Positions 6,550 through 8,312 of a stretch of 8,312 nucleotides of DNA are shown piece after piece. The position numbers and the translations under genes are program-made. The stretch's first letter is position 1. Each line of letters begins with the position of its first letter. Under the pieces are notes generated by a model. That model was given only the letters and a program-made list of their open reading frames with translations, was not told the DNA's origin and searched no databases. Origin of the DNA: Candidatus Binatia bacterium (lineage in GTDB: Bacteria > Desulfobacterota_B > Binatia > UBA9968); NCBI GenBank assembly GCA_025922795.1, contig JAICHC010000090.1, positions 1 to 8,312 of the forward strand, in the 5' to 3' direction.

Positions 6550-6719
6550 CGTGCCGCATCCTTTGTCTTACATTCTAATAGGTTAAAGAATTGGCGGAAA
6601 AAGAACTTCGGTAGATTTCAGACCGGAACGGAACAAATTTGTAGTTGCTCTCAAACGGTGAGACCCAATTGAAGATGCGGCGGCCACCACCAGAGAAAGT
6701 GGACGCGTCGTAAAAAAGG

Positions 6720-7205
6720 TCAGCTCCGCGCTGGCGCGCTTGCGCGCTTCTCTTGCGCCGACCGAACTGCGCGCAATATATCCGCATAGCCGGCGCAGCG
6801 GCAAAGGTTGCCGGCAAGGTATTCACGAATCTCTTCGTCCGAGGCGTGAGGATTTTCATCGAGCAGCGCCTTTGCTGAAAGCACAAAGCCAGGAGTACAG
6901 TAGGCGCACTGCAGCGCGCGCTCTTCGACAAACGCCTCCTGAATGAAGTGCAACCGCTGTCCTTCGCTGAGGCCTTCGAGTGTCGTTATCGCGCGGCCGG
7001 CAGAACGCGCCGCGAGCAGGAAACAGGAACTGACCGGATGCCCGTCCATAAGCACGGTACAGCTCCCGCACGCCCCGACACCGCAACTCTCGCGCACGCT
7101 CCAGAGCTTCAACTGATCGCGCAACACTTCCAATAAGGTGTCGGCGTCATCGATGGTCAATCTCTCATTGCTCCCGTTAATTGATAGAGTGATTTCGCGC
7201 TTCAT
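6720..7205 (-). CDS. (2Fe-2S)-binding subunit of a xanthine dehydrogenase/CO dehydrogenase-family molybdenum hydroxylase (CoxS type)
   Basis: The product is 161 aa, the normal size for this small subunit. An N-terminal plant-type ferredoxin domain has C41, C46, C49 and C61 in the pattern CGVGACGSC ... C. A C-terminal four-helix domain has C100 and C103 (QCAYCTPG) and C135 and C137 (CRC), which bind the second [2Fe-2S] cluster. All eight ligands are present. In this family the two clusters pass electrons from the molybdenum cofactor in the large subunit to FAD in the medium subunit. No signal peptide is visible, so it is probably cytoplasmic. AGGA at 7218-7215, nine bases before the ATG, supports the start. 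The FAD subunit gene lies 98 bp upstream on the same strand, consistent with one transcript. No large-subunit gene follows; next are 261 non-coding or small-ORF bases and then the kinase. The substrate of the enzyme cannot be predicted without the large subunit. Confidence 0.95.
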   Translation of the reverse strand: MKREITLSINGSNERLTIDDADTLLEVLRDQLKLWSVRESCGVGACGSCTVLMDGHPVSSCFLLAARSAGRAITTLEGLSEGQRLHFIQEAFVEERALQCAYCTPGFVLSAKALLDENPHASDEEIREYLAGNLCRCAGYADILRAVRSAQEKRASAPARS

Positions 7206-7303
7206 AGAGATTCATCCTGGCAAAGAGTCTCAGACCTCCGGCTTGAGCCGCGTTGCTCGATCCGAACGTCTTGATTACTGGACTTGCTCGTGCGGCCTCC
7301 TGC

Positions 7304-8176
7304 TTATTTAACGGATTCGGAACGGCTTAATTGCTCCAGGGCTTGTTTTACGAACAGCCGCGCCATTCGCCGCTTATACCACTCCGTGCCGCGCAGGTCG
7401 GAGAACGGCGATATTTGCTGATCGGCAAGGTCAAGCAGCCGATCGATGACATCGCGATCGAGAATCTGGTCCTTAGTGAACGTCAATCCGTCGATCAACA
7501 ACGGCCTCGCCGCCAGCCCGCCAAGCGCCACACGCAAATCTGTGCAGCGCCCGTTTTCGTTCTTTGCCAGATAGGCGGCAACACCGAGGCACGGCCAGTC
7601 GTTGGCCGACAACGTACTGTACCGCAGATAGACGGCCTGGCTGTTTGATCGTGTGAACGGCACTTTCACATCGACGATCAACTCGCCGGGCCCTAAAGCT
7701 GTTTCATACATGCCGCTAAAGAAATCCTTGAGCGCGATCGTGCGCGAGCCCTGGGGCCCCAAGGTGCTGACCTCGGAGCCGAGCACGAGCAAAGGCGGCG
7801 GTGGATCGAGACGGTAATCGGCATGAGCGAGATTCCCGCCCACTGTCGCCGTTTGCCGCACGCGCACGTTGCCGATGTAGCCGAAGGCTTGTGCCAAGCA
7901 GGGAAACGCCCGTCGAATCTCCGGCCAAGTCTCGACCTTGCGATGAGTGGCGAGCGCGCCTATCCGTATTCCGTCGGCTTCGTTTTTGATCCCGTCCAGC
8001 CCTTGGATCGACTGGAGATCGACCAGATAGGGATAGTGCAGCGCGCGCTGTTTCATCATGATAACCAGCGTCGTGCCACCGGCGAGAGCGCGGGCTTCTT
8101 CGCCATGCTTGTGCAGAAACTCGACCGCCTCCTGCAGCGATCGTGGTTGGAGCAAATCAAAGGAACGAATCGTCAT
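7304..8176 (-). CDS. FAD-binding subunit of a xanthine dehydrogenase/CO dehydrogenase-family molybdenum hydroxylase (CoxM type)
   Basis: The product is 290 aa, the usual length for the medium subunit. The N-terminal FAD_binding_5-type domain carries the family's two flavin signatures: LAGGTTLVIMMK (31-42, usually AGG-x-S/T-L-x-P-x-M/L-K) and TVGGNLAHAD (111-120). The C-terminal part (about 180-285), including LRVALGGLAARP (214-225), matches the CO dehydrogenase flavoprotein C-terminal domain. The subunit takes electrons from the [2Fe-2S] subunit encoded next and hands them to an acceptor such as oxygen, NAD+ or quinone; which one cannot be read here. The start is ATG 8176, with only a weak GAGA site about eight bases upstream. 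M-then-S order matches the coxMSL arrangement, but the catalytic L gene is not downstream of S. Upstream of this gene the window ends after 136 bases with no supportable ORF. Confidence 0.95.
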   Translation of the reverse strand: MTIRSFDLLQPRSLQEAVEFLHKHGEEARALAGGTTLVIMMKQRALHYPYLVDLQSIQGLDGIKNEADGIRIGALATHRKVETWPEIRRAFPCLAQAFGYIGNVRVRQTATVGGNLAHADYRLDPPPPLLVLGSEVSTLGPQGSRTIALKDFFSGMYETALGPGELIVDVKVPFTRSNSQAVYLRYSTLSANDWPCLGVAAYLAKNENGRCTDLRVALGGLAARPLLIDGLTFTKDQILDRDVIDRLLDLADQQISPFSDLRGTEWYKRRMARLFVKQALEQLSRSESVK

Positions 8177-8312
8177 TGGAATGTCTCACAGATCGCTGAT
8201 TTCTTATCCTTCCGTCGCGCCAGAATCAAGCACATAGAGCCGCGAAAGGCTGCAGAGCGGCCATTAGCGCAACGGACATTTCACCGACAAGCGGACAACG
8301 CGAAGCTCAACG

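Noticed and set aside
6340..6672. Plus-strand ORF (110 codons) across the kinase start and its upstream region
   Set aside because: It is antisense to the kinase N-terminus and the small leader ORF and shows no domain or ribosome site I could support.
6712..6717. Run of six A (T-run on the minus strand) just after the [2Fe-2S] subunit stop, as an intrinsic terminator
   Set aside because: The sequence before it forms only a 4-bp CGCG stem that does not abut the T-run, so it is not a convincing terminator.
8264..8311. Short open frame on the minus strand ending in TAA at 8266-8264, as the tail of an upstream gene such as the large hydroxylase subunit
   Set aside because: Only 15 residues are visible and they resemble nothing recognisable; two other frames also close quickly, so no gene can be supported in 8177-8312.

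Overview
The window reads as ordinary bacterial chromosome, moderately GC-rich, with dense protein-coding genes and Shine-Dalgarno-type starts. I see no rRNA, tRNA, CRISPR array, insertion sequence or phage gene. The gene mix suggests an uncultivated soil or sediment bacterium: a EutA-like ATPase beside a bicupin protein, CoxM/CoxS-type molybdenum hydroxylase subunits, and a GAF sensor kinase. It resembles what I recall from Binatota/Deltaproteobacteria-like, Rokubacteria-like or Tectomicrobia-like genomes. That placement is an impression from memory, not a result.

Left half, plus strand: (1) the 3' end of a DEDD-type 3'-5' exonuclease (1-456), cut by the window edge. (2) A spacer with an 8-bp inverted repeat and a promoter-like TTGACA/TATAAA pair. 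(3) A 398-aa bicupin protein (629-1825). (4) A 493-aa EutA-family reactivase (1927-3408), about 100 bp after the cupin gene and probably cotranscribed with it. (5) A 275-bp spacer with a possible terminator and a second promoter candidate. (6) A 276-aa protein of unknown function with an N-terminal four-cysteine zinc-ribbon-like module (3684-4514).

Right half, minus strand, convergent with the left half across 42 bp: a 290-aa FAD-binding subunit (8176-7304), then a 161-aa [2Fe-2S] subunit (7205-6720) of the xanthine dehydrogenase/CO dehydrogenase family, then a 633-aa membrane sensor kinase (6458-4557). The kinase has six membrane segments, a coiled coil, a GAF domain, a HisKA-like helix pair and a complete HATPase domain, but threonine stands where the phospho-accepting histidine should be. 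A 36-codon ORF with a good ribosome-binding site overlaps the kinase start and may be a coupled leader peptide. The last 136 bases (8177-8312) hold no gene I can support.

The most interesting points are: the EutA homologue with no ethanolamine ammonia-lyase genes in view, paired instead with a metal-cupin protein; the apparently histidine-less kinase; and the molybdenum hydroxylase M and S subunits without the catalytic L subunit in the window.
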